64,000 nt of DNA, from the NCBI GenBank assembly GCA_015143295.1, contig CM026551.1, positions 17,843,827 to 17,907,826 on the forward strand, written 5' to 3'. This DNA comes from Tetracentron sinense. Lineage: Eukaryota; Streptophyta; Magnoliopsida; Trochodendrales; Trochodendraceae. The notes under the pieces are model-generated. The model was not told the origin of the DNA. It did no database searches and worked only from the letters and a program-made list of their open reading frames with translations. Positions 43,464-54,530 of this stretch are shown here, one piece after another; positions within the stretch are counted from its first letter, which is position 1, and each line of letters opens with the position of its first letter. The position numbers and the translations under genes are program-made.

Positions 43464-46463
43464 TGTCACGACCCAAAATACCCCCTAGGAGTTAGGATAC
43501 TTTGGCGATGTGAACTCATTACCAAACCATCCTATATAACATATGAATCTTGTGCAACATATAATACCTGTGATAGCGGAAGCGTACTACAATCTTCTAT
43601 ATATACCAAAACGGAAATGGGACAAACTTTTTCTTTCTATACATGTCGCATTCTAAGTTTATATACAAGACCAAAATACCGTAATCCAAGTTTATAACAA
43701 AACCAAAATAAAGATTGAACATACTCTCTCAACAAAATTTATGTACAAGTCTCTCCCTCTCGTCACTCATGATGGGGCCACCTAACAAAAGCCCTCTACT
43801 CATCCTGAGTCCTCTGCTACTGAAGACTACCCCAAGTCTCCTCCTCCTCAACATACCCTTCCTCAACCCATGGTTCTTGAGGACGCTTACCACAAATGTC
43901 GAAGGGACCTGCCGACATAATATGTACTGCTGAGCATGGAATACTCAGCGTATACAAACCACTAGATAGTAATATCATAAACAAGAATACAACATATACA
44001 CATCATAGTTTAATCATCTCACATGCATTCTTGAAATCAGAGCACGAAAAACAAAATCATATCATGTGCATATATCTCGGAAAATACTATCGGAAAACAT
44101 CTTCTTATTATCTTTTGTCTTTTACATCTTCTTATCATCTTTTCCCGAAAACATCTTCTTGTCATCTTTTATCATCTTGTGTCATTGCATATACGGGTAT
44201 TTAAAATACCTTGGCTTTTATCTTTTATTATCTTATCATGTACGGGTATTTAAAATACCTTGGTATTCATCATTTGCTACCTCCGGAGTGGGACAACTAG
44301 TACCCGTACCCACGTAAGCTAGGTGGCCTAATGTTGTCCTCACCTTTGCCTACCTTTTGGGGTAGATGATCAGTCTCCATCTCCCTTCCGGACGGCCTAC
44401 TATCATCGGAGTCCGATGCTAGTATCCATTTCCCTTTCAGGCGGCCTGCTATCGTCACATCCCCGTCGGTTTTTTCCGTATACTTTTCATCTTCTTGTAC
44501 TTCTTGTAACATCTTGTGCTTCTTATACTTTCCGTATACATCTTTTTGCTTCTTGTACTTTTCTTATACTTCTTTTGCTTCTTGTATTGTTCATTTAGTT
44601 CACTTGCATCTTATACTTTTCATGTGGTTCTTTTTCTTCTTATTCTTGTATTTCATCTTATATACATGTACTTCTTCTTTTGGATACTCATAATTTAGAA
44701 AAACTCGATCATGCATATGCATATGTGTCCGTGTAGCAATTGTGATATAACATGGTAGACATTAAAGAAAACACTTTACATATGGTCATATGTCTCATAC
44801 TTAACATAATTCATCTATCACCATAATCCATTTACAATAATATCACACCATTTCAATCACATTTAAAATAAGGTTTTTCTATTTGTTTTTCCCAAAACTT
44901 ATGGTTTTTAACATGCTTTTCATCTTTTGGATACTAACATGTAGAACAATTCACTATTTACCGTCTTTTATTTGTTGGTTAAAAGCATCATCACAATTAA
45001 CTCACATTACCATCCATAGGATTTTATCTTGATATAAATAAGGTTTCATGAATTCAATAGCTAGAAGAGTACATTTCCATATATACAAGGCCATCTATAT
45101 CTCTACTTGTCAAGAAAATCATGTTTTTCATTAAGGGTTTATAAAATTAGAACCTAGTAGAGTGTATCTACCTTATGGGATGAAATCCCTTTGATCCAAT
45201 GCTTGAAAAGGCTTGAAGAAGCTTGTAGAAGAGAAACCCAAGTTTGTGGATGAAGATCCAAGCTCCAATGACGCGTAGGAGCGAGATCAAGGCTTGATTT
45301 GTGCTCTTCTTCTCCAAATCCAAAACCCCTCTTGAAATCCTCCACTCTCTTCCCTTCTCTTCTAAGATCTCTCTCTAGGTTTAGGGTAGCCCAAAACCCC
45401 CAAAAAGGTCCCCTATTTATAGGCCAAGGGGTGAAAACCCTAAAAAATCACGCACTAAAGAGTTTGATTCGCGCACCTATGATCGTTCATAGGCTTCCTA
45501 CGATCGATCGTATGTTTTACAGTGAGTTTGCTCAGTTTTCGGAGCTCTACGATCATTCGTAGGCTTCCTACGATTGATCGTAGCCTCCCTAGTAAATTTT
45601 CAGCATTTCTGGAGCTTTACGATCGTTCGTAACTACGATCGTTCGTAGGTCTTCTACGATCGATCGTAACTCTGACAGAATGTTTTCCAGATTTTTTCTG
45701 TTTTGGTATTTCGGCCATAACTTTTGACTCGCTCGTTGGATTTTGACGATTCAACTTGCGTTGGATTCGTCTTTCAAAGGAGAACAACTTTTATGTTTTA
45801 CAAAAATCCTAATTATTCTTTCTTCATAGACAAATTTTCCCCCAAAGCTGACTAGTCAGGAAATAGGTTTTAGCAACCCAGATTTGCAGCAGACTCGATT
45901 TTGGAAATCTGACGTTTGACTTAACTCCGACTCAAAATCCAGAAAAATGATCAACATGAACCTCATAGAGGGTTTCAATATCTTTCCAAAAACTTAAGAA
46001 TCACTTGATTCTGAGTAACGATGCCTAAACTAAGGCTTCATAAAGTTAGGGAAATGCCGAAACATACCTCTTCAACACCTAGAACACTTCGAGTGTTTTC
46101 ACTCTTTTCCCTCGGGTCCAAAACCATACTCACACCTCATTAATCATTCCCCTATATATTTTTAATCATTCTAAGTGATCATTTAATATACACCAACATG
46201 CATGAGAGGGCCCGGCCTCTTTATGCCTCGTGCACTAGCACTATTCACTCACAACCCATTAAACACCTTGGGTATTTTATACCCTTGTTTTTAACCACTT
46301 AGAGTATCTTTATACTCTCATTTTAAGACTCCAAATACATACCTAAAACGCTCACTTGACTCACCATAATACCAAGAACACTATGTAAGGCCTTAGACCT
46401 TTACACACACCATACAAGGGCACTATTCACATGAACAGTGAACCAAATTTTCGGGGCTCTACA
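43464..46463 (-). repeat. Solo LTR, 3000 bp, minus orientation
   Basis: Starts TGTCACGACCCAAAAT and ends GGGGCTCTACA, flanked by ATACC on both sides (43459-43463 and 46464-46468). Read on the minus strand it starts TGTAGAGCCCCG and ends TTTTGGGTCGTGACA, like the LTRs at 47620-52388 and 48235-50770. No internal region or partner LTR is present, so it is a recombined solo LTR. It contains the ACGATCGATCGTA palindrome cluster at 45475-45680 and CATCTTCTT repeats at 44096-44180. Confidence 0.88.
45475..45680. repeat. Cluster of ACGATCGATCGTA palindromes in the solo LTR
   Basis: TACGATCGATCGTA, TACGATCATTCGTAGG, TACGATTGATCGTA, TACGATCGTTCGTA and similar words occur about seven times in 205 bp. 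Confidence 0.85.
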
Positions 46464-46732
46464 ATACCCTTGGGGGGATTGGATCCCCCGACCTCCCTCC
46501 ATTGAAGGCCACACCCCTACCACTCATGCAAGAGGCTGGGGTGTAGTCTCCCTTTTTTCGGGTCAATAACAAACATCGTTGTCTTCTACTCTTCTTTTCC
46601 ATAGGAAGCAAATGTCTATGGCATTCTTTGTGACATTTCCTGTGGCATGAGTGTTTAAAGCCCCTGACAATGATAATTTACAGTCCAAATATATAACATG
46701 AAAACATATCTACAAAGAGATCCGAGGAGTGC

Positions 46733-46887
46733 TAGCCATACTCTTAGTCAACCTCTACTCTCGGCATTCACCAACCACCTTTCCACTTTGCAATGATTAA
46801 AGCACTCTCTTATTTAAATAAAATGGACAAGTAGGTGGTGGTGGAGGTTGGAGTAGGAGTTGATTGAAAGTAGGGCTAACACTCCTC
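46733..46887. mobile_element. MITE with 8-bp target duplication (155 bp)
   Basis: CGAGGAGTGCTAGCCATACT and AGGGCTAACACTCCTC are inverted ends. AAGAGATC flanks both sides (46725-46732 and 46888-46895). The empty site is at 11842-11855 in unit 1. The 8-bp duplication suggests a hAT-type element. Confidence 0.85.
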
Positions 46888-46946
46888 AAGAGATCATGTC
46901 TTGGACAACATCTAAAACAATATTTTCAATATTGTTTTAAAGTTGT

Positions 46947-47390
46947 CTAGGGCGGTAAACGGAGCAGATAGTGGTATATCCGAATTTTTATCCTATTAAA
47001 TATTCAAATATCCAAATCCAAATAAATATGCAATGGATAGTGAAATATGATATCTCTATCTGATTCCGATTAAAATATTTGAATTCAGATAGTATCCGAA
47101 TTATCTGATTACTTTTAATAAAGTTTTAAAATATATAAATTAATATTAAAAAATGTAAAAATAGATAAAATTTTATTTTAAAAATATATTTTAAAGGTTA
47201 TATTAGTTTTATAAATTTAAAATATAGTATTTATATATATTATATAATCATTCGAATATTTATCGAATATACCAGTATTCGAATTCGTATATGAATATAA
47301 ACAGATAGTACAATTACTATCCGAATTTGCTCCATCGGATACCTATTCGGATAATTATAGGACTAAATGGATTCGACGGACAACCCTAGT
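46947..47390. mobile_element. AT-rich MITE with CTAGGG ends
   Basis: It starts CTAGGGCGGTAAACGGA and ends CGACGGACAACCCTAG, with TATCCGAAT and ATTCGAAT words inside in both directions. The hAT transposon landed in its right end. Confidence 0.55.
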
Positions 47391-47824
47391 CAGGGGCGGA
47401 GCTAGGAATTTTCCCTTGGGGGGACCGGATACATGTATCATAAAAAGTAATGGGTTTGGGGGTCCGGGGGGCATGGCCACCGAGAATTTTTTTTTCTCCT
47501 ATTAACTGTAGTTAAGAATCACTGACCTTTAGATGCAAAAAAATTCCTTGAAAACGAGTATCTAGTACTCAATATAAACATATTACAAGTATATCCAATC
47601 AAATTTAATATGGATATGTTGTAGCACCCCGGACTTTTCTGTACTTAATGAATAGCATTTTCGTAGCCAATTGATCTTCCACGTAGTTTAATTAATAATA
47701 AAGGAGAAATTGAAAATTCTGAATTGTCAGAAATGTTCCTTTTCGAAAGATGAATCCAACGCAAGTTGAATCGTCAAAATCCAACGAACGAGTCAAAAGA
47801 TATGGCCAAAACCATTGGAACCTG

Positions 47825-48015
47825 CAGAGCACCGATCGCTAGGGATCGATCGGTTCACAACCGATCGCTCGGTTATTATTAGCAATCGATCGGTAGTTAT
47901 CGACTGGTCGAAAATTTTGTATGGGGAAAAATTCCAGAGAGGTGATTTTTGACCGAGAGCTCGGTCATAAATACCGGTCGATCGGTAGGCGACCGATCGC
48001 TCGGTCTATCGCGTT
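47825..48015. repeat. Cluster of CCGATCGATCGG palindromes
   Basis: GGGATCGATCGGT, ACCGATCGCTCGGT, CAATCGATCGGTAG, CCGGTCGATCGGT and GCGACCGATCGCTCGGT recur within 190 bp. The position inside the LTR matches the cluster in the 43464-46463 LTR. Confidence 0.85.
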
Positions 48016-49137
48016 TTGCAGAAATTTCAGTAAGGGCTTTTTCAACTTTTGGGTGCTAAACCCTTGCCTATAAGGGTTTGCCCGAGCCTTAAGGGTTCAA
48101 AACCCTTGGAGATCGTATTTTGAGAGGGAAGGAGAGAGGAGAAAGGGGTTTCAAACCCTAGGGCATCACCTTGGAGAAATCAAGGGTTTAAGAACCCCAA
48201 GATCATCACAAAGCTTGGAGTTCTTCAAGCCAAGTGTAGAGACCCGAAATTTAATTTCTTGGTGTTCGTATCAATTATTTTAATCTTCTCGGTTGTCGTG
48301 ATTAATTTATTACATAAGTTTAAAATTAGAACAATTAAAATAGCATTAGGGTGTTTTATAAATTAATCAAGTGAAAAATAGATGAAATCTCCTTTATCAT
48401 AAGAGGGGCATTTTGGTCATTTTATGTAATCCAAAATTTATGAAAATTTTAATGTAGATTCTATATGACCTAAAGTAGCTATAGTTCAAATTTCAGGTTA
48501 ATCCGATAATAATTGAGCTCTATAGAATTATTCAAAGTTCAGTGGCAAAACTATAAATATGATGAACAGTAACCGCGTGAACAGTAACCGTGAATAGTGT
48601 TTTAGCAATTTTTATCACTTTCCAACTCTGGTATTGCCTATATAAGGACCTTAACTCATGGATTTAGGTATTTCATCATTCTAAAACTTATTAGAGAGGA
48701 AAATAGAAGAAAAACCTATGAGTTCTGATTAAAGAGAGTGAGAGAAAGGGGTTTTGGAGAGATCCAAGAGGAGAGATCAAATGTGTTGCAAGGAAAAAGT
48801 ACAAAAAGGCTTAGATCCATCCCATTCGCAAGCGTTTGATCGTAGGGAAGCGATCGTGAGAGGTAAATATAATTTCCTTCCTATCAATATAGGGATTTTT
48901 GATATAAACATTGAAAAAGAGATAGATCTAAACAAGAACAAACAAGATTAAGAGTGATTTGAATGTTTTAATCCTTTATGAAAATCACACATGATGTTAG
49001 TGAGTGTTTTGAATCATGAAACTCTTATAAAATAAAATAAAATACATATGATGATTGAGAGTATTTTAGATCATGATTTTCTTGTGGAAAATATACCCGA
49101 TGTTTAGAAAGTAATTTAAATAATGACTTTCTTATAG

Positions 49138-49138
<1 letters not shown>

Positions 49139-49202
<64 letters not shown>
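49139..49202. repeat. (AT)n microsatellite
   Basis: About 32 AT dinucleotides without interruption. Confidence 0.95.
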
Positions 49203-49207
<5 letters not shown>

Positions 49208-49736
49208 TTAGAAAGTGTTCTAAATTATGTTTTTTTCTTGTGAAATATATTGATGATGTTAAAGATATTATTATAATTTTTATTACTCATATTCAACAAG
49301 GGGAAGGGGAATGAATTAATGGTTATATATGACGAAGAATAGAGGAATGAATGATGGTTGGTTTTGATGGAATGATTATGAGTTTGCCTTGAAATTATGA
49401 TATGTTATAAATTAGGGTTCTATGAGATTAATTTGATTAAAATTATATATATTGAGAGACATGATAAATAAAATTGTCTCTCATTGTGTTCTCGAAAACT
49501 TGATAGACCTATATTTTATGTTGATCAATTATGAGAAATTCTGCATATTTAAATTGGTGCATGATTCGTATTCATCATTATTTCACTTACACGTATTCAC
49601 GAAATTAAACATGTACGAGCATAAGAATAAACAAGATGATAAGTATTATACAAGTACACAAGAACACGAACATGACTGCATGATTGAGTTTTGCACTGAT
49701 CGAGTACCCACATGCCTATGATCAAGGCAAGACCAG

Positions 49737-49850
49737 CCGTATACACCGGCGAATGTGTAGACAAACCGTATACACCGGATAATGTGTAGACAAACCGTAT
49801 ACACCGGATAATGTGTAGACAAGCCGTATACACCGGATAATGTGTATATT
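49737..49850. repeat. 29-bp tandem repeat, 4 copies
   Basis: Unit CCGTATACACCGG + ATAATGTGTAGACAAA, nearly identical copies. A related 35-bp repeat (CTGGCTTCAAGACAAG...) follows at 49980-50085. Confidence 0.9.
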
Positions 49851-51367
49851 GTGTGGTACCTCGAAAAGTAAGGTATATGTTAATCTCTACCCAATATATG
49901 AGGTAGAGTTATTTTAAGTTATTGCATAGTGTATGCTGTTTGATTTATTCACGAAAAAAGTAAATAAAACAAGGATGCTAGTGCCTGGCTTTAAGACAAG
50001 TTTTCAAGGGTACTAGTTATCTGGCTTCAAGACAAGTTTTCAAGGGTACTAGTGATCTGGCTTCAAGAAAGATCTCAAAGAAAAGTAAGACAAGCAAGAA
50101 AAAAATAAGACAAGAATGATAAGTCAAATCAAGAAAGAAAAAATAAAGTAATAAGACAAACAAGATAAGTACAAGTGAGCACATGAAAAAATCGAAATTG
50201 AATTATGCTTCCGCACTCTGAATTATTTATATGATTACTTGTCATGTTAAATTCCAAATTATGTTTTGTATTAAATATTGTTATATTGTTAGCTAGGAAT
50301 TTATATATACGCGAGGTAACTTGTTACTCAGCTGATGACTGTTGTTGTCGGCAGGTTCGAGATTTAATAATTGTACGCAAGAGCCCTGAGTTGAAGAGGA
50401 GTATATAAGGAAGATCTTACAGGTGATCATCCCGAAGAGGAACAGGATTTCGATTTTAGTTTATTAGAAATTGTTTAAATTCCAGAGGGATTGTAATTAG
50501 TTTATTATGTTTTAGTTTTTTTTAAATTGAGACATTTAGATTTGATATGTTTAATTAAAGAGTTGAGAGTCACGAGGATGATTCAGATTGTGTAGGTTCA
50601 ATTTAGTTGTAGTCTTAAAGATGCGCAGTTGATGTATTAAATGTTATTCAATTGAAGAAATTTTTCAGTTCAGATTTTTGTATGCCTTTAAAGCTCATTA
50701 AATGGATTAAGTCAAGTAAGTCACGTGCCAAAGTTCTCAATTCTCCTAGGGGGGATTTTGGGGCGTGACACCAAGCCTCAAGCTCGTGTGGAGTCCCTCC
50801 TCCAAGTTCGGGCAGCGTTCCTACGACATCCTCAAGGGTTTTTCTTCCTCTTTTTCAAGGTTAGTACACCCTTCCTAGCTACCTTGGTAATAACCTAGAT
50901 GTTTGTGAATATAGGGTATTGAATCTTCCCCCATCCTTTCCTTGTGTTGAAATGTGTTAAATCCCTAAAACATAAACAAGATAAAAGAATAAATTGTGGA
51001 ATGTATGGATGGAGGAGGGGATTGAGGCAATTGGATGCCATGGTTTGTGATGTGTGTGGGATGGAAAATAGTGGAAGGGCATCTTACTCATAATGAACAC
51101 ACCCCAAGTGTTTGATGAAATGTTCGAATGAGAAAATACGCAATAAGTAAAGGTACAAAGGTTGAATACCACATGTTTGATAGAATGCATGAATGAACTA
51201 AGATTTGAAAGCATGAGTTACATAATGTTCCTCATTTTTCAAGTTGTATGCATGTGTTTATTTCGCTTCTTAAATTCTCATATGATTTTAGAATTGTTAA
51301 AACGCTATATGTCATCATGATTTCACAATTGCTATGCACGAGTACATATGTAGATGGAAGACATGTC

Positions 51368-51755
51368 AAGGAGGCTAGTAGCCCCGGTTAAAGGTGCTAG
51401 CCTCTTGCTCATAAGAAATGGTATTGTCAAGGAGATTGGTAGCCCCGGTTAAGGGTGCTAATCTCTGGCTCATAAGTAAAGTACTGGACTGTCAAGGAGG
51501 CTGGTAGCCTAGGATGGTGCGGGTGCTAGCCTCTGACTCATAAGAAATAAAAGGAACTGTCAAGGAGGTTGGTAGCCCCGGTTAAGGGTGCTAACCTCTG
51601 GCTCATAAGAAAAGCATTGGAATTGTCAAAGGGGTTGGTAGCCTAGGGATGTTTGGGTGCTAACCCCTGGCTCATAAGAAAGGACTCAATAGTATTGTAT
51701 TGTCAAGGAGGTTGGTAGCCCAGGGTTATGCGGGTACTAACCTCTGGCTTATAAG
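51368..51755. repeat. ~65-bp tandem repeat, 6 copies
   Basis: Each unit has TGTCAAGGAGG, TTGGTAGCC, a G-rich word, GGTGCTAACCTCTGGC and TCATAAGAAA, with small changes between copies. It is inside the outer solo LTR. Confidence 0.88.
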
Positions 51756-54530
51756 AAGTATAGAAAAAGGAAAACTCATAAAGACTCATATGTTTCATAG
51801 ATATGGTTTGTTTTTCATTAGAGTTGTGATTTAATAAATGGTTATGTGCGATGTTGTTTGAAAATGAATTGTATCTTTCCAGTACTTGCATATGATGTTT
51901 TGCTCGTTATTATTATTGTTAGTTAGGAGCTTGTACTCGCTGAGTATTCCATGTTCAGACGTACTTTTATGTCGGCAGGTACCGTGGATGTCCCCGACCC
52001 GGAGCCTTGGGTCGAGGAAGAGTACGTAGAGGAGAGGGAGCCACCTATCCTATGACAGTCTCAGGAGGATAGGGATTTGGATGTGTGGTCATACCTCGAC
52101 TACTGTTGAGAGGAGAGGATTAGAGAGTTCCTTTTGTATTTTGATAGGTGGGCATGTCCACCTTTACTCTGCTTATGTTTTGTATATGATAACTTGGAAT
52201 ACTATTTTGGAGTTATAGAAGAAAAGAAAAAGTTAACTTATGCTTCCGCACTCATGTTAGTTCCCGCGCTCTGATTATCATTGTGTTATATCATGTTTAG
52301 CCTTGTTCATTACAGGATGGTTTGACAGGTACAATTAGTCACCTCTAAAGTATCCCTTAAATCCTAGGGGGTATTTTGGGGCGTGACATATGTACAAAAA
52401 AAAAAACAAAAAAAGTATACATCTTCACCGATATAAAAAATATATATATGATTTGACAATTCTTTCATTTTTCAACATAGAGGATCATCAATATAAAAAA
52501 ACTACACATTTCCAAAAAACTTCAGCAAAGATCTTCTAGTAACTCAATTAACCCTAATCTCCCAGAAATTTATTGAAGTTGTGCTCGACGTTCTTTCATT
52601 GAATAAAAATCCTCTATTATTGATTCAGTAGTAAATTTTTCTGCAATCTCCTTTTCAATATTAACAACCAAAGTATCTGCAAGATATTCATCCTCCATCT
52701 TATTGCGAAGCCTTGTTTTAAGTATCTTCATTGCTGAAAATGCTCTTTCTGTTGTTGCTGTCGAAACTGGAAGAGTCAGCACAAGGCGAATCAATCGATC
52801 CACAAGAGGATAGATCACCGACTTTCCTGTCTTTACTAATCCTTGACAAAGTCCAGAAATTGCCAACATGTTCCGCAATTCAGGATGTTGAGGTACATCA
52901 TGCTCATAATGTTGTAACTGATATCTTAGGTAAATCTTTTCTTGTTCCGTAAAATCTTGTGGATAAAATTTATCTACTAGCTTGCAAATGTCATCAATTT
53001 TGAACGATTTATAACTGTCTCCAGGATCCAATGTTGAACTAAGAACAAGTAGTTTCATTGTGTGCTCATTGAACCTCTTGTTTAACTCTTACAATTGAGA
53101 ATCTATTGTAGCAGTAAATATATCAAACTTATAATGATGTCCCATTGTAATATGACCATGTTGATGACTAAATCGATCTCGACCCGTAGCATAACGACCA
53201 TTCATATAAGGAATATCAACATTATATTGATTGCAAAATGATGTTACTTTCTCGAGCAATAGATCCCAACCATCTTCTCTCAATTCTTGGATAAGTACTT
53301 TTGTAGTTGAAACTAAATCAAAGACATTCAAAATATCTTGAGATTGACTTTGCAAAGTTTGACAAAAATTATCAGTTATTCCCATAATTTCTTACGTAAA
53401 ATGTAAGATGAAGATGAATTCAAAAGAAGTCATTGCATCATAAACTACATCAAAACCCCCTCTTTGAGAATAAGTAGAGCCATTTGTAATAATATTTTGA
53501 AGAATTGAGCAAGTTGCATCAAACATCTTTATCAAACTAGAAACAAAATTAAAGTGAGAGCTTCATTGAGTATCTTCAGCCCATTGTAAAGTGCCAATTT
53601 GATTAAGCCCTCTACCAGACTCAAGTTCATTGATGGCAAGTAAATGTGCTATTTTTTCTGCTTGAACGACTTGTAATTCATCATGACATTTGCAAGAGAC
53701 ACTAACAGTATTGTCAACAATAGTCAATTTAGTGAAAACATTATACACATTTTTCACTTCTTTAGAAGCAGCAACTAGGGCTGGTTGGAGGCGATGAGCG
53801 AAACAATGAATATAATAAGCAAATGAACAATCTTTGAGAAACAGGGCTTGTAATCCATTCCATTCGCTACGCATATTGTTTGCTCCATCATAACCCTGAC
53901 CTCGAATATTTTGAATGCTAAGACCGTGGTGAGAAAAGATTGCACATATACTTTTCTTTAAAGTCAACGCCATAGTATCTGAGACGTGAACAATATCAAA
54001 AAATCGTTCAAGCAGAAAACCATCTTTATCAACGAACTTCAAAACGAGAGTCATTTGCTCTCTTTTAGACTCATCTCATGCTTCGTCAATGATAATGCAA
54101 AATTTTGCATCACTGATTTCCTTGCGAATAGCATTTCGTACTTTGCTTGAAAGAATTTGTAATATCTCCTTCTAGATCATTGGCGAAGTGTATTTCGTAT
54201 TTCCAGGAGCATTTTCCAATACAACTTCAGAAACTCTTTCATTATAAGAAGCCAATATTTTTATCATTTCAAGAAAATTGCCACGATTTTTTGAATCAGG
54301 GCGTTCATCATGTCCTCTAAAAGCACATGCTTGAAATGTTAACCATCGAATAGTGTCTATTGAGGTCTTAAGTCTCAACCTATTCTTCACAATTTGTTCA
54401 GATGTTTGTTTTTCAATGATCTTCTCAATGTGTTAAGATTGACTCATTAGATTTTTACAAGCTTGCTCAGCTATATTATGTGGGGAATTAGGATCTTTGT
54501 CCACATGACTTAAGAAACCACAATTCTCAC

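Larger units (their letters stand above)
43377..46545 (-). mobile_element. tRNA-derived SINE on the minus strand, split by a solo LTR
   Basis: 46545-46464 holds the head (CATGAGTGGTAGGGGTGTGG, GGGGATCCAATCCCCC) and 43463-43377 holds the body (GGTATGAGTTGCAAGAGC, CAATGCCCAAGCTAACATC) and a tail of A with few other bases. The order matches the SINE at 62633-62798. The solo LTR duplicated ATACC at the break. Confidence 0.8.
43285..46932. other. Fragments of a fourth duplicated unit
   Basis: 43285-43376 matches 11303-11395 (AAATTAGCCTTGTATTCAG, CTTACTCTCCTAATTTGCA) and 46546-46932 matches 11395-11880. Between them lie a SINE and a solo LTR. The match picks up again after the hAT at 61771 (CTCCTTTGATGCAAAACTCC, as at 12104). 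Confidence 0.8.
48235..50770 (+). repeat. Nested solo LTR, 2536 bp
   Basis: Starts TGTAGAGACCCGAAATTT and ends TTTTGGGGCGTGACA, flanked by CCAAG (48230-48234 and 50771-50775). It has a 62-bp AT dinucleotide run and a 29-bp tandem repeat. No palindrome cluster like that of its host LTR was seen. Confidence 0.9.
47620..52388 (+). repeat. Solo LTR with another solo LTR nested
   Basis: Starts TGTAGCACCCCGGAC and ends TATTTTGGGGCGTGACA, flanked by TATGT (47615-47619 and 52389-52393). Without the nested LTR it is 2228 bp. It carries a CGATCGATCGG palindrome cluster (47825-48015) and a tandem array (51368-51755). Confidence 0.88.

Noticed and set aside
49737-51755. Regular repeats that could look like a CRISPR array
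   Set aside because: The repeats are head-to-tail without unique spacers of fixed length, lie inside plant solo LTRs, and no cas genes exist in the window.
43464-52388. The LTRs at 43464-46463 and 47620-52388 as the two ends of one retrotransposon
   Set aside because: They are in opposite orientation, have different 5-bp target duplications (ATACC and TATGT), and have no coding region between them.
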